A stretch of 64,000 nt of DNA from Arthrobacter antioxidans. GTDB taxonomy: Bacteria > Actinomycetota > Actinomycetes > Actinomycetales > Micrococcaceae. This document shows positions 33,908 to 42,960 of this stretch, piece by piece. The first letter of the stretch is position 1, and every line of letters begins with the position of its first letter. A program made the position numbers and the translations under genes. The notes under the pieces were generated by a model, which worked only from the letters and a program-made list of their open reading frames with translations, made no database searches and was not told the origin of the DNA. The DNA lies in NCBI RefSeq assembly GCF_023100725.1, contig NZ_CP095501.1:1860001-1924000 (forward strand), written 5' to 3'.

Positions 33908-34828
33908 ATGAATCTCGGCACGCTGTCGTCCGGTACTACTGACAACGTGACTCGCCACGGGCACATTCTTGCCGCGTGGGAGCTGTCGCTTCCCGGGTCG
34001 GGGCACACGCTCCGCGCGTACCGGCGCACCCTCAGGGAGTTCTGTGGGTGGCTGGACGATCATGGGTTCGATCTGTTCAGTGTTCAGCGGGTGCATGTGG
34101 ATGGGTGGCGGCAGGAGGTGACGGGGGCATCGGCCAGCGCGGCACAGCGGATCGCAGCCGTCTCGAGTTTCTATCGGTACGCGGTGTCGTACGGGGCGAT
34201 TGTCACCAACCCTGCCGAGTTGGTGGAGCGTCCCACGATTTCGGCGGATCACTCCGGCACGCAAAGCCTCAGCAGAGACCAAGCGCGCGCCCTGCTCGGG
34301 GCGGCACGAGCCAACGGACCGCGATCGCACGCACTGGTGAGCCTGCTCCTGTTCACCGGCCTACGCCTCAGTGAAGCCCTCAATGCGGACACCACGGATT
34401 ATGGGCACGACGGCGGGCACCGCACCCTGACGGTGCAGCGCAAGGGTGGGGATCTCGCCAAGGTGGCCGTGCCGGCCCCCGCCGTCGAAGCTCTCGATGC
34501 CTATCTCGGGACCACCGGGCAGGAGCTCGGGACAGTGACGGGCACCGGCCGGCCGATCTTCACCACGATCACGGGCAAGCGGTGGGCGGCGTCGGAGGCT
34601 TTCCGCACGGTGCAGCGGTTGGCCCACGCGGCGGGCATCAAGGGAGAAATCAGCCCCCACAGTCTCCGGCACACGTTTGCGACCATCGCGCTGGAGGCGG
34701 GCGCCACCCTGCACGACCTCCAGGACGCACTGGGACAGACCGATCCACGCGCCACGCGGCGCTACGACCGCGCGCGAAACAACCTCACAATATCGGCCGG
34801 CTACCACGTGGCACGCGCCCTAAATTGA
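33908..34828 (+). CDS. Tyrosine recombinase / integrase
   Basis: The 306-residue protein has an N-terminal SAM-like DNA-binding domain (LPGSGHTLRAYRRTLREFCG) and a catalytic domain. Arg I is in FTGLRLSEALN, Lys in VQRKGGDLAKV, the H-x-x-R pair in ISPHSLRHTFAT, and the Tyr nucleophile in ATRRYDRARNN. The second His, normally in LGH, is Gln here (DALGQTDPRATRRYDR). A longer frame upstream includes the IS21 relic; the ATG at 33908 matches the usual family length. No excisionase or attachment site is obvious near it. It may be a genomic-island or IS-like integrase. Confidence 0.88.
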   Translation: MNLGTLSSGTTDNVTRHGHILAAWELSLPGSGHTLRAYRRTLREFCGWLDDHGFDLFSVQRVHVDGWRQEVTGASASAAQRIAAVSSFYRYAVSYGAIVTNPAELVERPTISADHSGTQSLSRDQARALLGAARANGPRSHALVSLLLFTGLRLSEALNADTTDYGHDGGHRTLTVQRKGGDLAKVAVPAPAVEALDAYLGTTGQELGTVTGTGRPIFTTITGKRWAASEAFRTVQRLAHAAGIKGEISPHSLRHTFATIALEAGATLHDLQDALGQTDPRATRRYDRARNNLTISAGYHVARALN

Positions 34829-34943
34829 CGGCCATCTCAAACACATCAAGCGCAGATGGCAGTCAACCTTCACCCCGATGGATAGAACAGTACTGACCAG
34901 AGCGGGAGGACTGGTTCGATAGGAGATCGCTGACCGCGTCAAT

Positions 34944-35099
34944 TCAGCCTGCGGGGCCGGTCCGTCGTCCGTCGAGGCTGCGGAGCTGCCCGCCTGTCAC
35001 CAGCGTCGCCCCGACGTGCCCCAGAGGGGAGTGGCTGCGGTTGCTGGCCGTTACAAGCAGTGTGTGAGCTTCCTCCGCCCCGATCACGTACCGCGCCAT
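34944..35099 (-). CDS. Possible small protein (51 residues)
   Basis: The minus strand encodes ARYVIGAEEAHTLLVTASNR then SHSPLGHVGATLVTGGQLRS, ending in DGRRTGPAG. Composition and pattern look protein-like, and the same frame remains open upstream for about 15 residues. No family is known to me and no ribosome site is obvious. It could be a conserved small protein or the end of a lost gene. The rest of the gap 34829-35569 shows nothing else recognisable. Confidence 0.3.
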   Translation of the reverse strand: MARYVIGAEEAHTLLVTASNRSHSPLGHVGATLVTGGQLRSLDGRRTGPAG

Positions 35100-35569
35100 A
35101 TAGATGCCTGTAGCCCGCCCGATGGTGGTCCTGCCGGCGCTGCCTCCAAGCCAACAAAGTCTCCCAGTGGGACACGCGTTTCAAGACACAGGGATGGGCG
35201 CCTAGGAGACAACGAGCCGGTCGTAGCACCAACACCTGTGATGACGACCGCCATCATGATCTCGCTGGCACCGCGAGACGTGGCGAGGGAAAGGACCGTG
35301 ACCATCCTCATCTTGCTTCAGCTTCCCGCTCACGCCGACGAGCCCGCATCGATCCCGGGGTGGACTGGTGGCAAGCACGCATCATGGCGTTCAGGTCCTC
35401 GCCCGCGGTTACTCGCGAGTACACAAAAAGGTCCCTACCATATACAGCGTGTGGCTGGGGTCACATTTGGGGCTTGTCCTGCTACCGGACCAACTGGTAG
35501 AAGCCGAGCGCCCCGGATGAAATGACGAACCCGAGCGGGCCTCTGCTCGGGCGATCACAGGAGGCAGCC
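35100..35569. other. Gene-free region
   Basis: No frame resembles a known protein. The last 12 bases hold the ACAGGAGGCA ribosome site of the YegP-like gene. Confidence 0.45.
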
Positions 35570-35833
35570 ATGGCCGGAACGTTCGAGCTTTTTCATGACG
35601 GAGGCACTTCCTTCGGGTTCAGATTGACGGCTCCCGATGGGGAAGTTGTAGCTGTATCGGGGCAGTTCTCAAATAAGGCGTCCGCCGTCGAGGGAATCCG
35701 TGCCGTCCGCGAGTGCGCCGGGACAGGTCTCATCACGGACCTTTGCCCGCCGATCCCTTATGAAGCAGTGGCGGAGAAGCCTGGCCCATCCCAAGATCTG
35801 TCCGTCGGGCACCAAATGGCCCACCGGCGGTAA
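35570..35833 (+). CDS. YegP family protein (DUF1508)
   Basis: The 87-residue protein has one DUF1508 repeat: FELFHDGGTSFGFRLTAPDG, then EVVAVSGQFSNKASAVEGIR, with a short acidic/basic tail. Start ATG at 35570 has an AGGAGG site 6 bases upstream, so the longer frame at 35522 is rejected. YegP-type proteins are small, widespread and of unknown function, sometimes linked to stress or UV damage. No operon partner is clear. Confidence 0.85.
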   Translation: MAGTFELFHDGGTSFGFRLTAPDGEVVAVSGQFSNKASAVEGIRAVRECAGTGLITDLCPPIPYEAVAEKPGPSQDLSVGHQMAHRR

Positions 35834-36031
35834 CCCACCAACGATCGAGGCGCAGACCTTTGGTGCTGCCGCCCCGAAAATGTCGATCTGCTCGGATAGC
35901 GCTCTGGCTCCGGCCAGGTGGCTTCCAAGGATCGTCGCGACACCCGAGCATTTCCGAAGTTGCGGTGACCTCGAGCAAGACGCAGCAGCGCAAACCAGGC
36001 TCGGGCCAACTACTGATAACGAAAAAGGTTC

Positions 36032-36400
36032 ATGAAAAAGTCAGGAGAGCTCCATTTCCGCGAAGTCGAACTTCCCGTGTGCCAGATCAATGACGATGTG
36101 GGCACGAACATTCCTACGGACCTCATGGCGGTACGGCGCCATGTGGCGTCGTTGGAGTACGAACGGATCACGCTAGCTCAGACGGTTCAGTACACGCGCC
36201 GGAACCTTCAAGCAGAGTCTTACAGCCGGGTCGATGGTCAACGGATGCTCTCGGCCGCCGTACTGGACCTCGACAGAGTCGACCGATCACTCCTGCGGGC
36301 GCGCCGGGCTCAGGCAACGCTCGAAAAGCCTGCGGCAGCTCACGGGATGGACGGCTGCAACGCTCCAACCCGTGCGCCGCATGAGACCGGCGTGAGGTGA
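36032..36400 (+). CDS. Hypothetical coiled-coil-like protein
   Basis: The 122-residue protein has an N-terminal mixed part (FREVELPVCQINDDVGTNIP) and then a long helix rich in Arg/Leu/Gln, covering HVASLEYERITLAQTVQYTR and further to ALLDLDRVDRSL-type heptads near residue 95. I do not recognise it. It is downstream of YegP on the same strand, and its end touches the end of a GAF relic on the other strand. ATG at 36032 follows a purine-rich AAAAAGG stretch. Moderately sure that it is coding. Confidence 0.45.
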   Translation: MKKSGELHFREVELPVCQINDDVGTNIPTDLMAVRRHVASLEYERITLAQTVQYTRRNLQAESYSRVDGQRMLSAAVLDLDRVDRSLLRARRAQATLEKPAAAHGMDGCNAPTRAPHETGVR

Positions 36401-36728
36401 ACGTGTTGGGCGCTGTGGAGTACAGATTCAGTCCGCACTCCGCGTCACCATCGAGGGGGATCGGCATTCCGAGGATGGAGGACATCGCGTGGCGGGTCAC
36501 GTCGGCCACGTACTCCGGCCACCGCTGATCGGTCCTCGTGTCATCGACATGGACGGGCTGGTCGGTGCGGGCTGCGGTCAGGCACGGTCCGTAGGAGTAC
36601 TGCAGCTCATCGAGCCGCCGGGACTCGGGGCTGCTGCTGGCGATCGTCACAGTGTTCCGTGGTCGAAGGAGAATTGCTCCGCAGAACACGTCCTGCCCGT
36701 GCCCGGCGAGATGTTCGGTTGCGTTCAC
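36399..36728 (-). pseudogene. GAF-domain regulator relic
   Basis: The minus strand reads HGQDVFCGAILLRPRNTVTI, then SRRLDELQYSYGPCLTAARTD, VHVDDTRTDQRWPEY, and SILGMPIPLDGDAECGLNLYS. This is the GAF domain of the same family as the two intact proteins at 43980 and 45440 (Y-G-P-C, D-x-R-T-D-x-R-W-P). No start codon matches and no ANTAR domain follows. The fragment is the middle of a once larger gene. Confidence 0.75.
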
Positions 36729-37118
36729 GCTCCGCGAGTACGGGACGATCAGCTGCGGACGGCACCCCGGGGGAGGCCGCGAGTGGGGCCGTGCCTGAAG
36801 GAACGAAAAGGTTGTTGTCGTTGATGATGCTTCCTCGGAGGACGTCGACGATGTGCCTGCGCCAAGAAAGTCCGGGCGGGCCACCGGTAACGCACCGCTT
36901 ACTGCTCAACGACTTTCCTACGCTACCGCCGGTCGCCGTCGTCGGTGGCGGACTGTCCGGGCGACGCAACTCACTGACTTCCGCCAGCACGTCGTGGCAG
37001 CCGGGTAGGAATCAGTGACGGGTTCATGGTGCATTAGCCGCACCATGAACAGGGGCGCGACGCGGTCACTCCCCGCACTCCTGGCGACCTCACGACCGGT
37101 GGCCTGACCCGAGAACTC

Positions 37119-37325
37119 TCAGTGTGTGGTGTCCCTGTCGGGGAGTTCGCCGCTGTTGATGAGGTAGTCGGCGACGCTCCAGAGTTTCAGGTGGGTGTGC
37201 TGGCTGGCTATGGACAGCACGATGAACGCCTGGGGTCCGGTGATCCTGTGGCGTTCCATGAGGATGCCCTTGGCCTGGCCGATGGCGTCCCTGGAATCGA
37301 TGGCCTCGTGGAGCTGCCTGGGCTC
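37119..37325 (-). pseudogene. ANTAR-domain relic
   Basis: The minus strand gives RQLHEAIDSRDAIGQAKGIL, then MERHRITGPQAFIVLSIASQ, and ends in GELPDRDTTH and a stop. This is almost identical in pattern to the last 65 residues of the GAF-ANTAR protein at 45440, including the RNA-binding helix with A-K-G-I-L-M-E-R. The GAF part that should precede it is absent: the sequence changes at about 37325. It lies on the other side of the GAF relic and is probably from a different copy. Confidence 0.75.
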
Positions 37326-37637
37326 GTCTGTCGGGGGAGAAGTCGATAACGACAGGACGCCTCAGCCCCGTGTAGCCGTAGTGCGATTCAGTGGCGCCAG
37401 CCAGGCGCAAAACACCGTCCTTGAATGAGCGATAGGTTCTGCCGTCAAGGAACAGTGTTGTGGCGGGTAGACCTAAATTGTCCTTTCGGCGGCCCACTGC
37501 CGTGCGTACTCTGAGGAAATCGGAGGCCTGGTTCCAGCAGGCTGGTGGTTGTGGGTTCGTGTAGGAAGCCTGTTCATACTTTGACGGCGGCCAGTCCGCG
37601 CATCTTTGCGTCGGTGGCCTTTCCCAGAGGAACTGCC
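37326..37637. other. Region with an unrecognised coding-like frame
   Basis: About 310 bp. On the minus strand at 37330-37500 a frame reads LGLPATTLFLDGRTYRSFKD, then GVLRLAGATESHYGYTGLRR, protein-like but without start or family. On the plus strand the GCS2 gene begins at 37638, preceded by an AGAGGA ribosome site. Confidence 0.35.
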
Positions 37638-38825
37638 TTGAATTCATCAACGAGTAGGCCGGGCGGCCGTCCCGTTGGCAGTGGTCGAAGGACCTTCGGT
37701 GTCGAGGAGGAATTCCTGCTGGTCGACCCCAGGACGGGACGGCCGGCACCTGTGGCAGAGCAGTCACTTCAATTCAGGCCTTACCGCCAAGGGCTCGGCG
37801 CCGGCCCGATCCTGACCCCGGAGGTCCAGCAGGAGCAGCTTGAAGTTGTCAGCCCTGTCTGCACCACGCTGCGGGAGGTGGCCGCAGCGATCAGAAACGG
37901 CCGGGCCCTGGCTGATGAGGCCGCACGGGCGGTGGGCGCCAGGGCGGTCGCGCTGGCTACCAGCCCGGTCGCGGTCACTCCCACCCCGGTCCCGCAGCCC
38001 CGCTTCCTGAAGATGGCTGCCCGGTTCGGGCTGACTTTCCAGGAACAGCTCACCTGCGGCTTCCACGTGCACGTCGGCGTTGACTCCGGGGAGGAAGGCG
38101 TAGCGGTGCTGGACCGGATCCGTATTTGGCTGCCAGTCCTGCTGGCCCTGAGCGTGAACTCCCCGTTCTGGCAGGGACGCGACAGCGGGTACGCGAGTTA
38201 CCGCTATCAGGCGTGGAGCCGGTGGCCGACGGCGGGACCCTCCCAGCTGTTCGGATCCGAACGGGCGTACCGAAGCCATGTCCAGTCATTGCTCGCTGCC
38301 GACGTACTCGTTGACGAGGGCATGGTGTACTTCGACGCCCGCCTCTCCCGCCATCATCCGACCATCGAGGTGCGTATCGCGGACGTCTGCCTGGAACCCG
38401 AACACGCCACAACAATCGCCGCCATCGTGCGGGCACTCACGGAACAAGCCGCCCGGGAATGGCGGGCCGGAACACCGGCACCCCGCCGATCGGACGCGCA
38501 ACTGCGCCTCGCGGCATGGCAAGCCAGCCGATCCGGGGTGGAAGGCGACCTCCTGCACCCTGTCCTGAACTCCCCGTGTCCGGCTCCCGAAGCGGTCCAG
38601 GCCCTCCTGACTCACGTCCGCCCCGTCCTGGCAGGAACCGGCGACGACGAGCAGGTGGCCCTGGGGGTCTCGCGGATCCTCACCGCCGGCACGGGCTCGC
38701 GCACGCAACTCGAAACGATGGCGACCAGCCAGAGCCTGGCCGCGGTGGTGGCGGACGCCGTCGAACGCACCCACGGCACCGCCACAACCACGCAGCGGCG
38801 GTCCCATCGGCTGCACAACACCTGA
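37638..38825 (+). CDS. Carboxylate-amine ligase (glutamate-cysteine ligase 2 family, YbdK-like)
   Basis: The 395-residue protein has the GCS2 signature TFGVEEEFLLVDPRTGRP, with the Glu cluster that binds metal-ATP, and further LTPEVQQEQLEVVSP, FQEQLTCGFHVHVGVDSGEE, NSPFWQGRDSGYASYRYQAW and HPTIEVRIADVCLEPE. GCS2 members make gamma-glutamyl or other amide bonds. In actinobacteria, which use mycothiol, their true substrate is mostly unknown. Start TTG at 37638 with an AGAGGA site; the open frame reaches 37545. It is followed 21 bp later by an M20 dipeptidase, so the pair may make and break a small peptide. Confidence 0.88.
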   Translation: MNSSTSRPGGRPVGSGRRTFGVEEEFLLVDPRTGRPAPVAEQSLQFRPYRQGLGAGPILTPEVQQEQLEVVSPVCTTLREVAAAIRNGRALADEAARAVGARAVALATSPVAVTPTPVPQPRFLKMAARFGLTFQEQLTCGFHVHVGVDSGEEGVAVLDRIRIWLPVLLALSVNSPFWQGRDSGYASYRYQAWSRWPTAGPSQLFGSERAYRSHVQSLLAADVLVDEGMVYFDARLSRHHPTIEVRIADVCLEPEHATTIAAIVRALTEQAAREWRAGTPAPRRSDAQLRLAAWQASRSGVEGDLLHPVLNSPCPAPEAVQALLTHVRPVLAGTGDDEQVALGVSRILTAGTGSRTQLETMATSQSLAAVVADAVERTHGTATTTQRRSHRLHNT

Positions 38826-38845
38826 CTGATTCGATCGGAGCAACG

Positions 38846-40234
38846 ATGAATGCTGACGATAGCGTTCGACACTACATCGACGCCCATACGCCGCTGCTCG
38901 TGGACCGGCTCGCAGAGTGGGTCCGCATCCCGTCGGTGGCGGGCGTCCCGGAGCGCAGACACCACCTCACCAGGTCCGCCAACTGGCTCGCCGGGGAACT
39001 GCGGGGCGTGGGTTTCCCGACCACGGAAATCTGGGCGGGGGCAGAGGGTCCCGCGGTCTTCGCTGAATGGTCCGGCAGCCCGGATGCCCAGACCATCCTC
39101 ATCTACGGCCACCACGACGTGCGCGCGGTCAAGGAAGAGAACTGGGACCAGACCACTCCGTTCGAGCCGGTACTTCGTGACGGCAGGCTCTACGGCCGAG
39201 GAACGTCGGATGCCAAAGGACAGATCATGGCTCATGTCTGGGGACTCCGGGCCCACCTGAGTGCCACGGGACGCTCAGCGCCGGCAGTGAACCTCAAACT
39301 GATCGTCGAAGGGGAGGAGGAGGCCGGCTCTCCTGGCCTGGCAGGTATTCTTCAGGACCACCGTGGCAGCCTTGATGCGGACGCAGTGGTCTTTTCCGAC
39401 ACCCTGCTGTGGCATGCAGACCATCCTGCTATCTGCACCAGCATCCGCGGCATGCTCGGCGTGCACATCGAGGTCTACGGCCCGCTCAGGGACGTCCACA
39501 GCGGCGCCGTGTCCGGGCCGGCCCCCAACCCGGCCCTTGAACTGAGCAGGCTGCTCGGGCAGCTGCACGACGACAAGGGAAGAATTACCTTCCCGGGGTT
39601 CTACGACGACGTCGAGGACATCTCCCGGCACCGCCGGGCTGAACTGGCTGCACTGCCTTTCGACCCGCAGGACTGGCTGACGCGCTCACACACACGCAGC
39701 ATCCTGGGCGAGGACGGATACTCGGTCCTCGAACGGCTGTGGGAGCGCCCGTCGTTGGAAGTCATTGCACTGGCCGCCGGGGACCCCATCGGCGTCCAAC
39801 GGGCGGCCATCCCGTCCATGGCGTCCGCGGACTTGAGCATCCGCACTGTCGCCGGGCAGACCATCAACGACGTGGCAGAGCAGGTGGGGCGCTGGGTAGA
39901 GGAGACCATCGGCGCCGGCTACGCGTATGAGCTGACACTTGACATCGACAATGCGCAGGAGCCGTACCGGACTCCGGACTGCCTGGTGCTGGACAATCTC
40001 TCCAAGGCGATGGCCCAAGGCTTCCAGACACCGGAGGTGGGGCGGATGGGAAACGCCGGCGGCGGACCTGCGGAGATGCTCTCCTCCGCACTCGGTGCAC
40101 CCGTGGTGTTCTTCGGTACGGGACTCGTGGAAGACCACTGGCACTCGAACGACGAGAGCGTCCGCATCGACATCCTCAAAGCCGGCGCCGCGACACTGGC
40201 CTTCCTCTGGGATGAACTCGGTCGACAGGACTGA
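38846..40234 (+). CDS. M20 family dipeptidase
   Basis: The 462-residue metallopeptidase shows all M20 features: His and Asp in ILIYGHHDVRAV, a second Asp in YGRGTSDAKGQIM, Glu-Glu in IVEGEEEAGSPGL, a lid domain after SIRGMLGVHIEVYGPLRDVHSG, and a last His in DHWHSNDESV. Its layout is like carnosinase/ArgE-like dipeptidases. The ATG at 38846 with CGGAG upstream is well placed; a frame extension to 38459 is antisense-like noise overlapping the ligase gene. It is coupled to the GCS2 gene (21-bp gap). Confidence 0.92.
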   Translation: MNADDSVRHYIDAHTPLLVDRLAEWVRIPSVAGVPERRHHLTRSANWLAGELRGVGFPTTEIWAGAEGPAVFAEWSGSPDAQTILIYGHHDVRAVKEENWDQTTPFEPVLRDGRLYGRGTSDAKGQIMAHVWGLRAHLSATGRSAPAVNLKLIVEGEEEAGSPGLAGILQDHRGSLDADAVVFSDTLLWHADHPAICTSIRGMLGVHIEVYGPLRDVHSGAVSGPAPNPALELSRLLGQLHDDKGRITFPGFYDDVEDISRHRRAELAALPFDPQDWLTRSHTRSILGEDGYSVLERLWERPSLEVIALAAGDPIGVQRAAIPSMASADLSIRTVAGQTINDVAEQVGRWVEETIGAGYAYELTLDIDNAQEPYRTPDCLVLDNLSKAMAQGFQTPEVGRMGNAGGGPAEMLSSALGAPVVFFGTGLVEDHWHSNDESVRIDILKAGAATLAFLWDELGRQD

Positions 40235-40391
40235 ACGTGTTGCCAGAGCCGGCGTAGCGATACAGACACCGGGCCCGGCGGCGGGCCCCACCCATATGCT
40301 GCTTTCCGAACGGTCAAGACAGGGTGCACGAGGATGACCCAACGGAAAAGCACTCTGGGCTTGCTGACTTCTTCGCCACACACGAGCGCCC

Positions 40392-41291
40392 TTAGTTCTG
40401 GAGATCGAAGTCCAGGTCAAGGCATTCGGGGCTGGTGAGTTCTCGCCAGGTCGAGGTGACCTGTGCCGTGGGGAGTGCGGCAGCGATGGGCATGCGGTCC
40501 ACGACGCTGAGCTGTGCGAGGTCGAGTCCGGTCAGCACCGCGTGGTCGCGGATCGGGACCTGGAAGGTGCGGAACGGCCCGAGCGGGGGAGCCTCATCCT
40601 GGGTCGCGCCCGGATGAGGCACATCGGGGAGGTCCTTCAGCTGTGGCGTCTGGTCCACGACATAGCCCGTCGCGGCGAGGGAGTCGCCTTCGAGGAACAC
40701 GGCGACCTCGAAGTACAGCAAAGGGATCTCCACGTCCCGGTACACGGGATCGACGTCGCTGAAGATCGGCCCGGTGAACACGATCAGGCGCCGGCCGTGG
40801 CCGGCGGCGTTGCGCAGCAGGTATGTTTCCAGGCCCAGCCACAGCTCGAGACCCTGGTCGAACTTCGACGCCTGGGGGGCAGCGTTGGTGTAGTGGAAGG
40901 TGTCCTCGTTCGCCGTTGCGGCCTCCACCCGGGTGTCACCCCAGACGGCGGAGGCCCGACGCACGAGGTGACCGCAGTCGATGTCGTTGCGGGCGTACAC
41001 GCGTTCCCCGGTCTACTGGTCCTCCGGTAGGCGGGAGTCAGGTTGCCAGGCGATGTCGGAGCGGTCGAGGTCCATCAGCTTTCCCCCGTCGATCCCGAGC
41101 GCGGTGACCGCGGCGAGGCGCTTATCCGGGCGCATGAGGACGGAGAAATGGGTGTAGGGCAGCAGCACCGTTTCGGTGCCGTCGAGTGTCGGTACGGGGA
41201 CGCGGTGTCCGGGGAATTGCTCGTCGAATCCGATCCGGTCGGACAGATCCTCGAGCCGGGCGGGGCGCAGTTCGGGCAGCAGTTCGTTCAT
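40392..41291 (-). pseudogene. DNA/RNA non-specific endonuclease, copy 1 (in-frame amber, mutated active site)
   Basis: The gene reads from MNELLPELRPARLEDL (41291) through YTHFSVLMRPDKRLAAVTAL and TGERVYARNDIDCGHLVRRA to DLDFDLQN at 40392, the layout of the NUC family of Serratia-type nucleases. One amber TAG at 41013-41015 interrupts it without a frame change: the codons on both sides are in the same frame. The catalytic D-R-G-H is D-C-G-H here, while the metal Asn region (FHYTNAAPQASKFDQG) is intact. Expression would stop after 92 residues. This is the least damaged of three copies in the window. Confidence 0.88.
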
Positions 41292-41357
41292 GATCGGAAC
41301 CTAATAGCGCTGGATGGCAGCTCCAGCAAGAGATTCCGATGGGTGATTCCTTGACCG

Positions 41358-41585
41358 CTAGGTGTACTGCCCGGGGAGGTTGGTTATCTGGGTGATGGGT
41401 GGTTTGCCTCCGATGGCCGTGTGGGGTCGGTGGTGGTTGTCTTCGTGGAGCCATCCGGGCAGGGCTGCTCGGCGGGCTGATTCGCTGGTGTAGTGGCGGC
41501 TGAAGGCCCACCCGTCGGCGAGGGTGCGGTGGAAGCGCTCGATCTTCCCGTTGGTCTGCGGCCGGTGCGGTCTGCCCGATCTCCA
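41358..41585 (-). pseudogene. IS481 family transposase, C-terminal fragment
   Basis: The minus strand reads RPHRPQTNGKIERFHRTLAD, then GWAFSRHYTSESARRAALPG and PHTAIGGKPPITQITNLPGQ, the C-terminal 75 residues of an IS481 DDE transposase with the third catalytic Glu in NGKIERFHRT. The D, D part is missing: the sequence becomes unrelated near 41585. The fragment lies 66 bp beyond the 5' end of the nuclease copy. Confidence 0.85.
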
Positions 41586-41859
41586 AGCCGGTGAGTACTG
41601 AAGATCCCTGCAGTGTGATGTGTCCACCTGCGGACCTTTTCGGTTTCCGTCGACAGCGTCTTTTCCCTCTGCCTTCGGTCGGGCTCGTCGACGTGGCCGC
41701 ATCGTCGAGAACCGGTGGGCGGGTCGTTTGGCAAGCAGGGAATTCCGACCCGTAAGGGGCGAGCTGGACGCGGTTCGCTGGTCGTGCTCCCACCGCTCCG
41801 TCCCGCCGCTACTGAAGCTACGTCGCGATGGTGGTGGGAGCGAAGGGCGTATCAGTAGT
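41586..41859. other. Intergenic region upstream of the DUF72 gene
   Basis: About 270 bp without a coding pattern. It probably holds the DUF72 promoter; I saw no strong -10/-35 pair. Confidence 0.4.
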
Positions 41860-42621
41860 GTGGCAAAGGTGAGCGAAATCCGCATTGGTACTTCCGGATG
41901 GAGTTACGACCACTGGAACGGCGTCTGCTATCCGCAGGGAACCACGCCGGCGAAGCGACTGGACCATTACGCGGCACGCTTCGACACAGTGGAGCTGAAC
42001 GCCAGTTTCTATCGCTGGCCGCGCGATACGACCTTCGCCGGGTGGCAGCGTCGCCTTCCCCCCGGGTTCGCGCTGTCCGTGAAGGCGCCCCGCGGTCTGA
42101 CGCACGGTAAGAAGTTGTACGCGCCGGAAGTCTGGATCGAGCGGATCGCCCGCTGTTGGCATGAGCTGGGCGACCGACGAGCCGTCCTGCTCGTCCAACT
42201 CCCGCCGGCGATGGAGCGCGACGACGCCCGCCTCGACTACTTCCTGTCCCGCGTGCCGGAGTGGATCCGTGTAGCGGTTGAGTTCCGCCATCCGAGCTGG
42301 AACGACGACGCCGTCTACGATCTGCTCGGGCGACACCAGGCCGCCTACTGCGTGATGAGCGGCGCCGGGCTGCCGTGCATCCTGAAGGCGACGGCGCCGT
42401 TCGTGTATGTGCGGCTGCACGGACCGGACCATGAGCATCTCTACGCGGGCTCATACTCGGACGCGGACCTGCGCTGGTGGGCGGACCGCATTCTTGAATG
42501 GCACGGCGCCGGCCGGGACGCGTATGTGTACTTCAACAACGACGGCGGCGGCAACGCGGTGCGGAACGCGCAGACGCTCCAGGCACTGGTCCGAGCAGGC
42601 TACCTGCCTACCGGCAGCTGA
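41860..42621 (+). CDS. DUF72 domain protein (YecE-like)
   Basis: The 253-residue protein has the DUF72 TIM-barrel signature RIGTSGWSYDHWNGVCYPQG at the start, VELNASFYRWP, LSVKAPRGLTHGKKLY, LLVQLPPAME, VAVEFRHPSWNDDAV and a late YVYFNNDGGGNAVRNAQTL. YecE-like proteins are of unknown function, found singly in most bacteria. The GTG at 41860 was chosen from a longer frame (41620) because the conserved part begins just after it. Stands alone. Confidence 0.92.
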   Translation: MAKVSEIRIGTSGWSYDHWNGVCYPQGTTPAKRLDHYAARFDTVELNASFYRWPRDTTFAGWQRRLPPGFALSVKAPRGLTHGKKLYAPEVWIERIARCWHELGDRRAVLLVQLPPAMERDDARLDYFLSRVPEWIRVAVEFRHPSWNDDAVYDLLGRHQAAYCVMSGAGLPCILKATAPFVYVRLHGPDHEHLYAGSYSDADLRWWADRILEWHGAGRDAYVYFNNDGGGNAVRNAQTLQALVRAGYLPTGS

Positions 42622-42960
42622 CACACTCATCCAATCGCTTCCCCACGCCACTCCTACGCAAGGATGACCTCAGGTACTGTCTCGCAAGCGTCCTCGCCGT
42701 CGCGCAATGGCACTCTCCCTTCGGAGACAGGGCAGCAGGACATGAAGAGGAGCAGTAGCACTGGGGAAGGGGAAGTGTCCCTCCTACCGTGGCGCATCCC
42801 GACATCCACTGTGTCCCAGTTGTTGTACCTTCACCGGGCATTTTCCCGGACGGGTCTTACGGAGAAGGGCCGGCTTATGGCGCAGGTTCTCACTGGGTGT
42901 GATTGCTGAGTTTGCAGGGAGGGTGAGGATGCTGAATAGCCATACAGCCCGCTCGACCCG
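42622..42960. other. Gene-free region
   Basis: About 340 bp with no recognisable gene on either strand. Nothing else visible. Confidence 0.5.

Noticed and set aside
38459..38845. N-terminal extension of the M20 dipeptidase
   Set aside because: The extension lies over the end of the GCS2 gene in another frame; the ATG at 38846 has a ribosome site and the family start.
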